DNA from: Coffea arabica
Lineage: Eukaryota; Streptophyta; Magnoliopsida; Gentianales; Rubiaceae
Direction: 5' to 3'
DNA: 64,000 bases
Assembly (NCBI RefSeq): GCF_036785885.1
Contig: NC_092329.1
Location: 19,362,449 to 19,426,448, forward strand
Shown here: piece by piece, positions 35,261-46,010 of the stretch
Layout of the letters: each line of letters opens with the position of its first letter
How positions within the stretch are numbered: the first letter of the stretch is position 1
Program-made: the position numbers and the translations under genes
Notes under the pieces: model-generated
Database searches by the model: none
Told to the model about the DNA's origin: nothing
What the model saw: only the letters and a program-made list of their open reading frames with translations

Positions 35261-38200
35261 TGTAGACACCAAATTTTTAGTGTAGTTTTATTTACTATTA
35301 TTTTTGTTTTTTATGTTAGTTTTTATTTACTTTTATTTTATTTTATTTTTAAGTCATTTTAGCATAGAATTTATCGAAAAAAGAGAGAGAGAAAATCATT
35401 CACAAAAATATGCTTTATTTATTTTAGATTCAAGTTTATTGTTATTTAATTAAAAAAAAAGAAAGAAAAAAAAGGAAAAAAAAAAAAGAGAATAAGCAAG
35501 CTCATGCACCCGAGCTACACAGGATCCATGCCCATTTCTTCATATAACATTTCAAGCAGAAAATGAGAAACGAAAAAGATGAGGAAGGCACCGCAACTCC
35601 TTATGTTTTGTTCACCATCGGATGATCCACAAAGCTAGTGACTTGGCTTCCATCAGAACCCTTTAGAGGAGGGTTTAGAGTTTTGTTTGTTATAAAATGA
35701 GGAGGGTTTGTGAGTGAGTTAAGGGTGAGGACGGACGGCTAATGAATCAAGAGAGTTGGCGGCTAGGCTATGAACAAAAAAAAACCAGAGAGGAGTGTAG
35801 AGGACGGTGGAAGGAAAAGAGCGAGAGGAGGTTTTTGAGGGAGCTAAGAGGAAGATTTTGACGGCTGGAAAGAGTTCGAAAGGTCGAGAGGAAAACAGTG
35901 AGAGCAAGAAAGCCTTGCAGCGGAGAAAAGAAAACTGCAAAGAGGAGCAAAAGAACAGGGGTTGCCGGATCTCTGTGCTTTCACTTGCGGTCTCCTGCAA
36001 AGAGGTTGCAGCAGGTTTCGTTGGTCTACTGTGGAGCTCGATCATCTCTCAAGGTGACCTTTTTCTTTCATCCTCTGCCACCTACACCTCATCCTCATCC
36101 GTCATCAAGTGTTTCGCTACTTGATTTCCTTTTTCTTTCTTGTTTCTTTGTTCTCATGGTCTAGTTTTATTTTTTTGGTTCTTTCATTCCCATGCCCTAA
36201 CTGTTTCGGACATTGGTTTCATATTATTGCATCTGGGTCTTGCAGATCATAAGACTTTAAGTGTAGAAATTATCTCCTATTTTTTTTTTAGTTAGCAACA
36301 AGCTCATTTCATTTGTAAAAACTTCATAAACGAAGCTGATTTTGCTAATTTCTTTTCCAAAACCAGGTTTTACCCTGGTTTGCATGCTAGTATTCAATCC
36401 TGATGAAGTGTTTGGAGGTCTTTCTATAGGTTTTTCCTGATGAATCCATGAGGTTTGCTTGAGTTTTAGTTTGGTTACGTTTGTGTTTGAAGGTCTGCCG
36501 CAACAGGTTTTGAAATTCTGGTTTTTGTTATAGTAGTTTTGAAAAAAAGTCAATCTTTTGGTCTACTGAAGTTTTCCGGAGCTCTTGGGTTTTGTTTGTT
36601 GTTTGATAGTATCCCATGTATGTGCTTGCTGCCATTTCAAGTAGCAAGGTGCGGAATACCTTTGGACTGCAACAAGTAGCTAAAAAGCTGTTGCAGCCGT
36701 GACTTTTCCTTTCCTTGTTCAAGTTTTGCTTTGTTGGGGTTTGGATACTATGATAGTGGGCTGAGGGCATGTTTGCCGTGAGTGTCTTCGTATCTCTGCT
36801 GCATGTTTTATTTTGGGTTTCACATTTGTGAATCTAACGAAGCGAGGTAGAGACAAGTGCATATTTCAGGTGCTGTGGTTGGCCATTTGTTGCTATTTTT
36901 TCGTTTTGTTGAATGTTCAGTACACCTTTGAGTTCTCGTGTGTTAAATACTATAATGAAAGGAAAACCTGTTGTGTTAGAAGCTGACCATCAGTGAATAA
37001 GCCTGCTCCGTTTAGAAGTTTAGACATTAGAAGAATGTAAATGCAGGCATGCACCTTCCTTTTTGCTTGCAAAGCCGAGAAGAAAAATGAATAAGGGGGG
37101 GAGTTTTGAGCCATGCATCTTGTGTTTTCTGGTTTTGTTTGCTTTGGTTAAGAGCAATGCATGTTAAATTTGACTAGATTTAGGTTCTGTCAGTTGCACA
37201 CTTGTGTTGTTTTCCGTTGCTTCCATTTCATTTCCTCCTATACGTGGTTTTGTCCAAAAAGTTGCACTTCATCCTCACGCTTTGCTGCTTTCTTTTTCTT
37301 CCTGCAACAGCTCACAAAGACTGGTTTTGGTCATCCATTTTGCTAGCTAAATCTGGTGTCTAAATAATTATTGATAAATTTGCACGTTTTGATCCGAAAC
37401 TACAAAGGCTTCGGTGTGAATGTCTCATGGATTGAGGATTCTTCATGACTTTGCATAAACTCTGCCTGAAAGTTTTTCCAGAATTGCATATTTTCATTTT
37501 AAGTTTTGACTTGTTTGGATAAGTTGGATGCTTTATTGTTTAGGGCCGCGGCTTTGATGTTTGCTTGAGATTATATGCTAAAGGGAAGCTATATCAGAAA
37601 ACTTAGAAAGCTGGTTTCTCTTTTTTCTGCCGCAGCATGTGCTTCCCATTTGGTTATTCATTTGATTGTAATAGTTTGTTGTTTATGATGGGGTTGGTTA
37701 ATCAAACTGTTTAGTTGTCAAGGAGTGTTGAGAGCTAGTGTTAATTGGGTTTTGCTTGAAGCCTGCTATGGGATTTATGGAAGGAAGTTTCATTAGCTGC
37801 TGAAGATTTTGATTGCAGAAGCTTATTTGCTTGTTTTGTAGTTGTTGCATGGAATTTGCATGCAAAATAACTTCTAAAAATTGCAAATCAACCTCACATG
37901 TTTCTCCTCGTTCTATAAAGGCCCAATTATGTTTTGATTTCTTGCAATTAGGACCTAAAGTAATTGCAATTTCAACCATTCCTTGACCCTTTCTTTGCTC
38001 TTGGACTTGAATTTCCTAAAATGTTTAAATTGGGCTTGAGTGATTGGTTAGTATTTGCTATTGGGTCCTTGGTAGTTTTTCTATTTTAGAAATTTGATCA
38101 ATAATTTACTTTCTTGGAAATTATGCATTATTTGATTTCATTTAATTTGCAATTGGGAGGGATTTGGTGATTTTGTTTATACTTTACTATTTAATTGGTG

Positions 38201-39828
38201 CCTTGACCCTTTTATTGTTTTGAAGCTAATATTTCCTTCATTTCATTACCATTGCAAGGGAGGTAACCTCTATCTCCTTGATTTTATTTCTCCTACGTGC
38301 TCCTACGTGTTTTGTGTGAATATGCATGCTTTAATTCGCTTTTCATTTTATGTTTAATTGCCTGTTTCGCTTTCTTTTTATTTCACCTTTTTTAATTGGC
38401 AAGTCATTTGAGAGCATTTGAACCCCAATTTGTAATAGCTAGGTTTTGGCGCATCTCTTGAAGACATGTCTTAGCTAGCCAATGTAATAGTTAGGATTTA
38501 CTTTTCTAAGTCTTCCCCCTTTAGATTGTAGTAGGCATCCCCTTTTGTAATAGATAGGCCTTGTGTGCTATGTGCTTATGTGTGCCTATATGCCTATGTG
38601 TTTAATTGCTTTCCCTATGATTCTGCATCTAGACAAACATGCTTATGTGTTACGTGCTATGTGAAACTATGTGTTTTGCATGCCTATTTGCTTTTAATAT
38701 TATATTTGATTATGTGGATGGAATGTACGTTACCGTGGCTAGTCCAATGTTAGTGATGGTCTTCCCTTCAAGCTCTTACAAGTCCAATGCTTGTGAGAGA
38801 ACGTTAGTTAAGGGCTAGTCCAACGCTAGACCCTTAGGAGCCATCCGCACGTTAGATCATGATTGTGTGATAAAATCACTTCATCTCATGCATATTTTTA
38901 CTTTTTAGAGTCTTTTATCATTTTTTTTTGCATGACATCCATCCTTATATGTATATCCCCTACTCTGTATTTTCCCCTTATATATATTCCTTACCCCTTT
39001 GTTTGAAAACATAACATTAGACTTGCATTTCATTTAAGAAATAGAAACTAGGTTAGATCATTTGCGTGCTAGATTAGGAAAATCCTTGGATATGGGATAT
39101 GGACGAGTTTGGCTTTCTAGCCTTAGCACGCTCGTATTCCCTCTATTAAAGGGAACATTGAGTCATGAACATTAGTCTCCTGCACCCGATATGATGCATT
39201 CCTTTAGGTCACGTATATTTATACAAATATTTTTATTTTCCTTTTCTTTTCTTAGAGTCTCATTTGCTTTATTTATGACCTCTCCAAAGAGTCCACATTG
39301 GGCATCACAATTAATGTGATTGGCACCAATTGAGTTTTGAAGAGATATTTTGACCCCCTGATACCCTCCTAGGTCTAGGGTATGTATTCATATAGTACAT
39401 CCAAATGTGATTAATTTTTACGTTAAAAATAAGAAAATCTTTGACTAAATCGCGCAACTAGCCTTGGCTAGGTTGAAAGGGTGCCTTGGATTCTTATCCT
39501 TGCCATCCCTTTCTTCAAATGTGACTCCCAAATTTTTTTCTCTGATTTTCGTAGACTTGGAGTCTTTTAAAAAGGATTTTCCTATTTTTTCCTTTTCTTC
39601 TAAAAATTCATTTTTAGGTTACTTGGTATACCTTAACTCAATACCAAGTGGCGACTCCAATTTTTATTTAAACTATCATTTTGGGTCAAATCGTCGCATT
39701 TTCAAGTCCCATTTAGACCCATTTTTCTTTTATTTTCAAAAACACATTTTTGCACTAAAAAATAATCCAAAAATTCATTTTCTTAAAAACAATTCATTTT
39801 TCTTTATTTTCAAAAATGGGGCGCGACA
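35261..39828 (+). repeat. element A 5' LTR
   Basis: 4568 bp. TATAAAA at 35691-35697 is a plausible core promoter. AAG|GTGACC at 36051-36059 resembles a splice donor. The motif triplet lies at 38738-38829. The copy at 51830-56381 is very similar by eye, with small indels. Confidence 0.93.
35691..35697 (+). promoter_or_regulatory. candidate TATA box in the A 5' LTR
   Basis: TATAAAA about 430 bp into the LTR, repeated in the 3' LTR at 52228-52234 (TATAAAA). It precedes a purine-rich leader. No start site can be proven from sequence. Confidence 0.5.
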
Positions 39829-39830
39829 GT

Positions 39831-39845
39831 TGGCGACTCCACTGG
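39831..39845 (+). promoter_or_regulatory. primer-binding site of element A
   Basis: TGGCGACTCCACTGG, two bases after the LTR end; identical to the sites in B and D. Confidence 0.85.
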
Positions 39846-40557
39846 GATTTCGAGAGTCCAAGCAAATTTGATTTAGTCAATTTTTTTCTTCTTTTAACCT
39901 TTTTATATATCGCATTTGGATGTTTAGGGTTGCATTTTTCTTTTTAGGATTTTGCATTTCGCGCGTATCAACTCACTCCCTCACCTATTTGCGTACGATT
40001 GATTTGATGGATGGATGGTTTATTTATGTGATCCCGCGCCTTGCATTGCATTTTGGGTGGGGGATATTTCCCTAGAGTCTCGCGTTGGTCCTCGATCCCT
40101 CCCCTCCAAACGAGCACTAGCATATGTGAATACGCTTTATTTTTTATCCCTCATTTATTTTTCTTTTAGTGGCTTGTCACGCCACTCCACCTTATTAGGA
40201 TTTTAGGCAACTCACTTGGACTTGTGATCGCGACACGATGTGTGCGTAGTATGATCCGAGGAGTCACTCAATTTTTCATTTTAAACTTTGGATTCATAGC
40301 CTTTAGCTTTTAGTCGAAGGTTGAGGGTTTTTCGATAGATTCACTCATGACATGTAGCCGTGACATGTAGCCGTGACACGATCCTGCATGAGCCATAGAG
40401 GGAATGCCATTTCGGGAATCTCGTTGTTAGGATTAAACCCACATTGATCTTCCCGTGGGTACATAACCCTTCAAGGGATTGCACGTTTAAATTCTTGCCA
40501 ACCGGAGAATGGGACTCGTAGGTAAGGTAATTGACAACTCGGCCCTTCCATTTTTAG
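39846..40557 (+). other. element A leader
   Basis: Non-coding, loosely similar in layout to the B and D leaders. It ends in CCATTTTTAG directly before the ORF1 ATG, which looks like a splice acceptor. Confidence 0.6.
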
Positions 40558-42060
40558 ATGGATTGCCCTCGCCAAATTTATCAGTTATTGATACCGTCGA
40601 CTGAGATTCAAAGATGGCCTGCCCTTATGCTGCCCAATGAATTGCATCAAGTAGCTCAATATTTAGGACCGGTTGGAGACCTTAAGGACATCAAGCCCAA
40701 TGGCTATCTAGTGGGGGAATTAGTACATCTTTGGGACCCAGAATGTTCAGCCTTTAGAGTAGGCAATAAACACATGACAATGACACTTGAGGAAATAGCT
40801 GGCCTCTTCAATTTACCTTTGCATGGAACCGCCTTGGTTTTCCCGTCCATTGCAGACAAGATGGAATTTTGCAAGATCATAGGATTGAAAGAGTCGGTAT
40901 TGCGAGGGTCAGACCAGGGCATTGCCGTGAACATTTTGTTTGAGCATTTTGCACTACGAAACGGGTTCGAGAGATATAGGGAGGATTTTTCATTCACATC
41001 CAAGGATGTATGGGAGCGCAAAATACCATTGGTGTATGGAATAGTTATGGCTGGAGTCTATATCTTCCTAAGAAAAGATCTGAAAATAGCTTTCAAGGTA
41101 GCAAAGGTTATACAAGACCTCTTTTTAGAAATCCGAAGTAAACAATGCACCATAATCCCGACCATCCTTGCGGACATTTTGCTAGCTTGTACTAACTGCC
41201 AGAAAGGGGAAAAGTTCTTTTATGGGGCTAATGTAGTTTTGCATATTTGGGCCCTAGAACATTTTAAGAGACGAGCATCCGTTCCTGAAAGTTTGCCAGT
41301 GGTTGGGTACAGCTGGGTAATCACGCACCATAAGTGAGTCAACGGAGAGAGCTTGCCGAGCGATGCGTTTGAATGTGTCGAATACTTAGAGATACTGCCG
41401 GATCAAGACATTAGGTGGGTGTTGGACTGGACGATTTGCTTTAGGCCAATACTTCGCACTAAAGTGTCAGAATTTGTCCTCCTACTGGGTACCCAAGGAA
41501 TCACTGCATACACCCCAAAGAGGTTTCTCAGACAGTTAGGACGTACCCAAGGAGTGCCGCCTGTGGTTGATGTGAGTAAGCTTACCATCATTTTCAATAG
41601 AAGAATGTGCCCAAGCAAGCTCCCTATGAAAGACCAGATTATTGAGGCAAGGGTGACTCTATCTGATGACGAGTGTTTTAAATACATCCCGGAACTCAAG
41701 CAGAAGGGTTTGACGACTCCATAATACGAAGACTAGGTAAGAAGATCCACTGCACAAGAGCAGCAAAATGAACCAGTTAAGGAGGTCAAAAAGTTGAAAG
41801 CCATCATTGAATCAAAGGATAGGGAAATTCTACAGTTAAATAAGTCTGTTGAAACATACAAGGGAATAGCAGAGCAAAACAAGTAATTGTACGAAAATGA
41901 GCAAGAAAAGCGTCAAGAGCTGAAAAGGAAATGCGGAGAATTGTATGATCAAACTGAACGTGTTAGAATTTCATATGCTAGAGAAACTAGGGATTCTGTA
42001 TTAGACAGGCTCAGAAATTTTGGCGACCTTGTACGAAACCGCCTTCGTGATATGATGTAA
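40558..42060 (+). pseudogene. element A ORF1 relic (plant-mobile-domain/DUF7745-like)
   Basis: Starts ATG 40558. The first 259 codons include 'HLWDPECSAFRVG' and 'MTMTLEEIAGLFNLP', the same pattern as B ORF1 ('YWDPNASVFRFG', 'TLEELEGLLQVP'), then 'IPTILADILLACTNCQKGEK'. TGA at 41335-41337 interrupts; the frame continues at 41353 with 'DIRWVLDWTICFRP'. Further stops (41722-41724, one near 41737, 41884-41886) precede a Lys/Glu-rich coiled-coil-like end 'KKLKAIIESKDREILQLN' and the final TAA at 42058. The role is unknown. The family name is from memory; the domain pattern and two-part layout are seen. Confidence 0.7.
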
Positions 42061-42405
42061 ATATTGGCAAGTTTATCAATGAAATTGATCTTTCTTTGCA
42101 CTCGTACAAAATTGTTGTCAAAACAGGTTGTATAGCGGGTCCCATTTCGAAGGTGTTGCATCATGCTAGGCCTACCCTTAGCACAAAAAGAGCTCCCCAA
42201 TAGGACATGCATCCGAATTTTTTGAATATTTACTAACTCTTGTCTTTTTCTTTTTCTTTATTTTATTTTCGCTGGAAAAGCTAAGCGAGGTTTAAAATCT
42301 AAAGGCAAGTCATTTCATATTTTCAGATAATATTTAAACATAACTTCTCGTCGAAGCCCCATCATAACACGATCCTGTAGTCAAGCCCAAAGGAATCGTG
42401 TAAAC
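42061..42405 (+). other. spacer between ORF1 and gag (element A)
   Basis: 345 bp without a coding frame; equivalent to 23770-24101 in B. Confidence 0.6.
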
Positions 42406-45400
42406 ATGAGTTCACAACCGGAACCATTGGATAGGTCTGCTACTGCAACTCAACCTGAGACTACGAGTTTAGGGGTTCAGCTAACCGAGATGCTTACTAA
42501 GTTTGGTGAGATGGCTACCGAGATGGCGGGCCAAAGGAAATTGATTGATGAGCTTATCAGCAGCGGAGTTCAACCTGAGCCCGTACCCGTCAGACAACCT
42601 GAGCAAGAACCATTTGTCATACCTCCGAGTCAAACTACCTTTACTCCATCCTTCCCTATTCTACCCGAAGAAACTTTCACCTATGCCACCACAAATTTGC
42701 CATACACTTACCCTCCTAATCTTTCATTTTTCCCTACTTACGCGCAAATTCCACCACTCCAAGTCACTTCGAATATAACCCCCGAACCAAATGCTTTTTA
42801 TCACACTACCGCAGAGCCCTTCCTGCCAAACCAAACTGTCCAAGCTAAACCAGAGATAGGGGAATCTTCTGCTCCCGTTGATATGAAATTGCTCAAGCGT
42901 CTAGACCGTTTCGATTAATTTATGAGGAAAAGTCAAGGGTTAAACAAGCAAGGAGTGTTGGACTATGATGAACTTTGTCTCTTCCCAAACGTACAACTGC
43001 CTGTGGGGTTCAAGACCCCAAAATTTAACAAGTACGATGGAACTGGCAATCCCAAAATGCACCTCCGTCTGTTTGCTAACAAGTTGGGAAGGCCCATAGA
43101 TGACGAGAATCTGCCTCTGAGGCTGTTCCCAGAAAGTCTAGAGGGGGATGCACTTGATTGGTATTCCAATCTGAAACCCGAGGAAATGAAGACCTGGTTT
43201 GACTTGTCTAATGCTTTTGTGAGGCAGTACGAGTAAAACTGTGAGCAGGCTCTGACACGAACCACGTTGGAAAGAACAAAGAGAAAACCCTCTGAGGACC
43301 ACAAAACCTATGCCAAGAGATGGAGAAAAATAGCTGCAAAAATCGAGCCACCAATGACTGAGGATGAAATTATCCGCACTTTCATTAAGGCACATGATCT
43401 GCCGTACTTTGAAGAAATTTTTCGCATGACTGGATGCTCATTTGCTGCTATTGTCAATAAGTTTGAAGAGTACGATGACTTCGTAAGAATTGGGAAGATC
43501 GTTAATGTCTCTGCTCTAAAATTGCAGTTGGATGCTTTGCAAGGACAAGGGAGTAGTGGGAAAAAGTCGCAATTTAAAAAGAAAGAGGGGGAAGCTGCCT
43601 TTATCTGAGATCAAAACCCCACACCAAGACCCAGATTTCAACACAAACCAACATATTCACTACCTTATCCCTACTATTCAAATCCTCACCCTGTCTATAA
43701 TACCAATATCTCCTACCTCCGACCTCGCCCAAATTACACCAACCCGCCTACGGCCCCTTTTCAAATATCTCAACCTAACTTTCAACAAACTCGTCCTCGA
43801 CCTCCTTACCACCAAAGATTTTTCCCACCAAACAGACCTACCTACAACTATCCCCAACCTACTGAAACCTACAATCAAAATCGTACCCAAACGTTCACCA
43901 ACCTAGGCAGGCCTTTGGATCAGTTGTACGAGCAATTAAAGGCTGCCGGTAAGATAGGTGTGATTTCCCCTCCAACTTACCCTTATGGCATGCCTGCTGG
44001 GTATAATCCACAGGCTACTTGTGCTTATCATTCAGGATCACCTGGTCACTCCACTGCCAATTGTCGACTCCTCAAACATAAAGTTCAAGACACGCTCGAA
44101 GCAGGGGAAATTGTGATTAGGAAAAAAAAAGAGCAAGGACCGAATATGAGCAAGAACCTCTTGCCGGAACACACTGATACTGTTGGAGTTATTATGGACG
44201 ATAAGGAATTTGAAGAGCTTGTCCGAAGCATGTCAAATGAAACAGAAGTGTTCGGGATAATGGATCAACCTTTTGTGATAGAGGAAGCATCGTATGAGGG
44301 AGACAAGAGGCCCTTCATTTTAGACCTAACTCCATCCGAAAGTGCGGCTTTAGAACTTGTGGTAATTGAATTCCCAGAACAAGTTCCGGTTTTAAGTTTA
44401 CAGCAAGTGCTGTGGAATTATAATGAACCCATTTTGCAAATCGGTGGTAAACAAATTTTGAATGAAGAAGTGTCTATTGTTACGAGGTCAGGAAAGATTG
44501 CAAGTTCATCCACTGCTAGCGCCCTAGTCCAAGTAAGCAATCGTGAATCGATTACCAAACCCGCAGTGACTAAAAAAGATGCATGAGATTTTCTCAAGAG
44601 ACTTAAGAGAAGCGAATACAATGTGGTGGAACAGCTGAACAAAATGCCTGCCCAAATTTCCATCTTAGACTTGCATTTCTCCTCCGACTTGCATAGGGAT
44701 ACGTTACTTGAAGTTTTGACTAAGACTCGGATTCCCAAAGATATTTCGGTTGACAATTTCTCGTACATAGTCGGAAATGTATTGACTGCTAAACAAATCA
44801 CTTTTTCTGATGAAGAGCTGCCTGCGGAAGGAACTGGTCATAACAAAGCCTTATATGTAGCTGTGAGATGCAATGGAAAAATGTTGCCTAAAGTACTAAT
44901 CGACAATGGGTCTGCCCTCAATATTTGTCCTTGGAGCACTTTGGTGAAGTTAGGGTTGCAAGATGTCAAATTAAAACCCTCAGAGACCGTAGTTCGAGGA
45001 TTCGATGGATCCCAAAGGGAGTCCATAGGAGAAGTAAATTTGGTGGTCGAAATGGGGCCTGCTCAATTTCAGATAGCCTGCCAAGCTATGCACTTTCCCA
45101 GTGTCTATAATGTTTTACTCGGGCGGCCGTGGATTCATAGCTCTGGCGTTGTGCCCTCTTCCTTGCATCAAGTATTGAAATTTGTACTGAATGACCAGCT
45201 GATAACCATTTTTGCTGAAGAAAATTGCATTGTAATTGCCGATTCCGAGCCTGAGGAGGATGGTAACCGAAATGCTTTAGTGTCTTCTTACCGTACAACT
45301 GATATTGTCTCCGTGAGTTGGATAACAAGTGAGGATTCAAAAGATGAAATGATTTTGCCAGCGGCCAGTGTTATGATGGCCCAAGAGATGATTCGCGGAG

Positions 45401-45785
45401 GATATGAATTTGATAAGGGATTGGGACGCAATCTACAAGGCATTCTAAAGCCCATGGAACTCATCGAAAAAAATGACCTATTTGGTTTGGGATTCTGTCC
45501 GACTGCCAGAGATATAAAAGAGATGAAAGCACGCAAGAACGCAGAAAAGGAAGGCAAGTTAGGTGCTTTAGACATTCCACCACTACGCTATACCTTTCCA
45601 AAGCCGGCTGAAGTCATTACATCTGAGTTTAGCCCAATTGATGAAGTGGAGACAAGCCTGACTCATTTGTTTGTGTGAGCAATATCCGAAGATGGTTTGT
45701 TAGATGATACCGAATTCCCAGACATTCCCCAAGGAGCTATACACAACTGGACCGCCGAGTACTTTTCCTTGCGAAAGGAGTTTCG
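42406..45785 (+). pseudogene. element A gag-protease relic (exon 1)
   Basis: One frame from ATG 42406 to the predicted donor at 45785, broken by stops at 42916, 43234, 43606, 44584 and 45676. In order: Pro-rich N-terminus; capsid-like 'FNKYDGTGNPKMHLRLFANK' and 'EGDALDWYSNLKPEE'; 'DHKTYAKRWRKIAAKIEPP'; a Pro/Thr-rich linker (43609-43900); an atypical knuckle C-AY-H-SGSPG-H-STAN-C (about 44020-44065); the aspartic protease with DNGSALN (catalytic Asp codon 44902-44904) and 'LLGRPWIHSSGVVPSSLHQ'; then a G-patch-like 'GGYEFDKGLGRNLQGI'. It closely matches B over its whole length, and B supplies the intact residue at several of the stops. Confidence 0.9.
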
Positions 45786-46010
45786 GTAAATCTACAGGGG
45801 GTTGTCATTTACCAAAATTCATGAAAACTGTTTCTTGCATATGTAAATAGTTTAATGAAAGCATCGTTAGCAATTAGACCTTTGTCTTGTTTCACTTTGA
45901 TTTGAAACTTTATGAAAACGTACAAGTAGTTTTTTTATCACAATTGTTCGATTACTTGTTTATTTGCGTGTTTTATTTGCTTATTGTCTTGAATTTCTTA
46001 ATTCTTTCAG
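45786..46010 (+). other. predicted intron between protease and RT (element A)
   Basis: Donor TTTCG|GTAAATC and acceptor TTCTTTCAG|ATGG. The length is 225 bp, with a TAA as the first in-frame codon after the donor. Splicing would give continuous codons for EFRWPKIKLFDP. The same sites occur in B, where the intron is 277 bp. Confidence 0.72.

Noticed and set aside
35807..36124. A 105-codon frame in the A 5' LTR, also present at 52345-52662
   Set aside because: Both copies lie in LTRs and are alike because LTRs are copies of each other; composition is purine-driven and no domain is visible.
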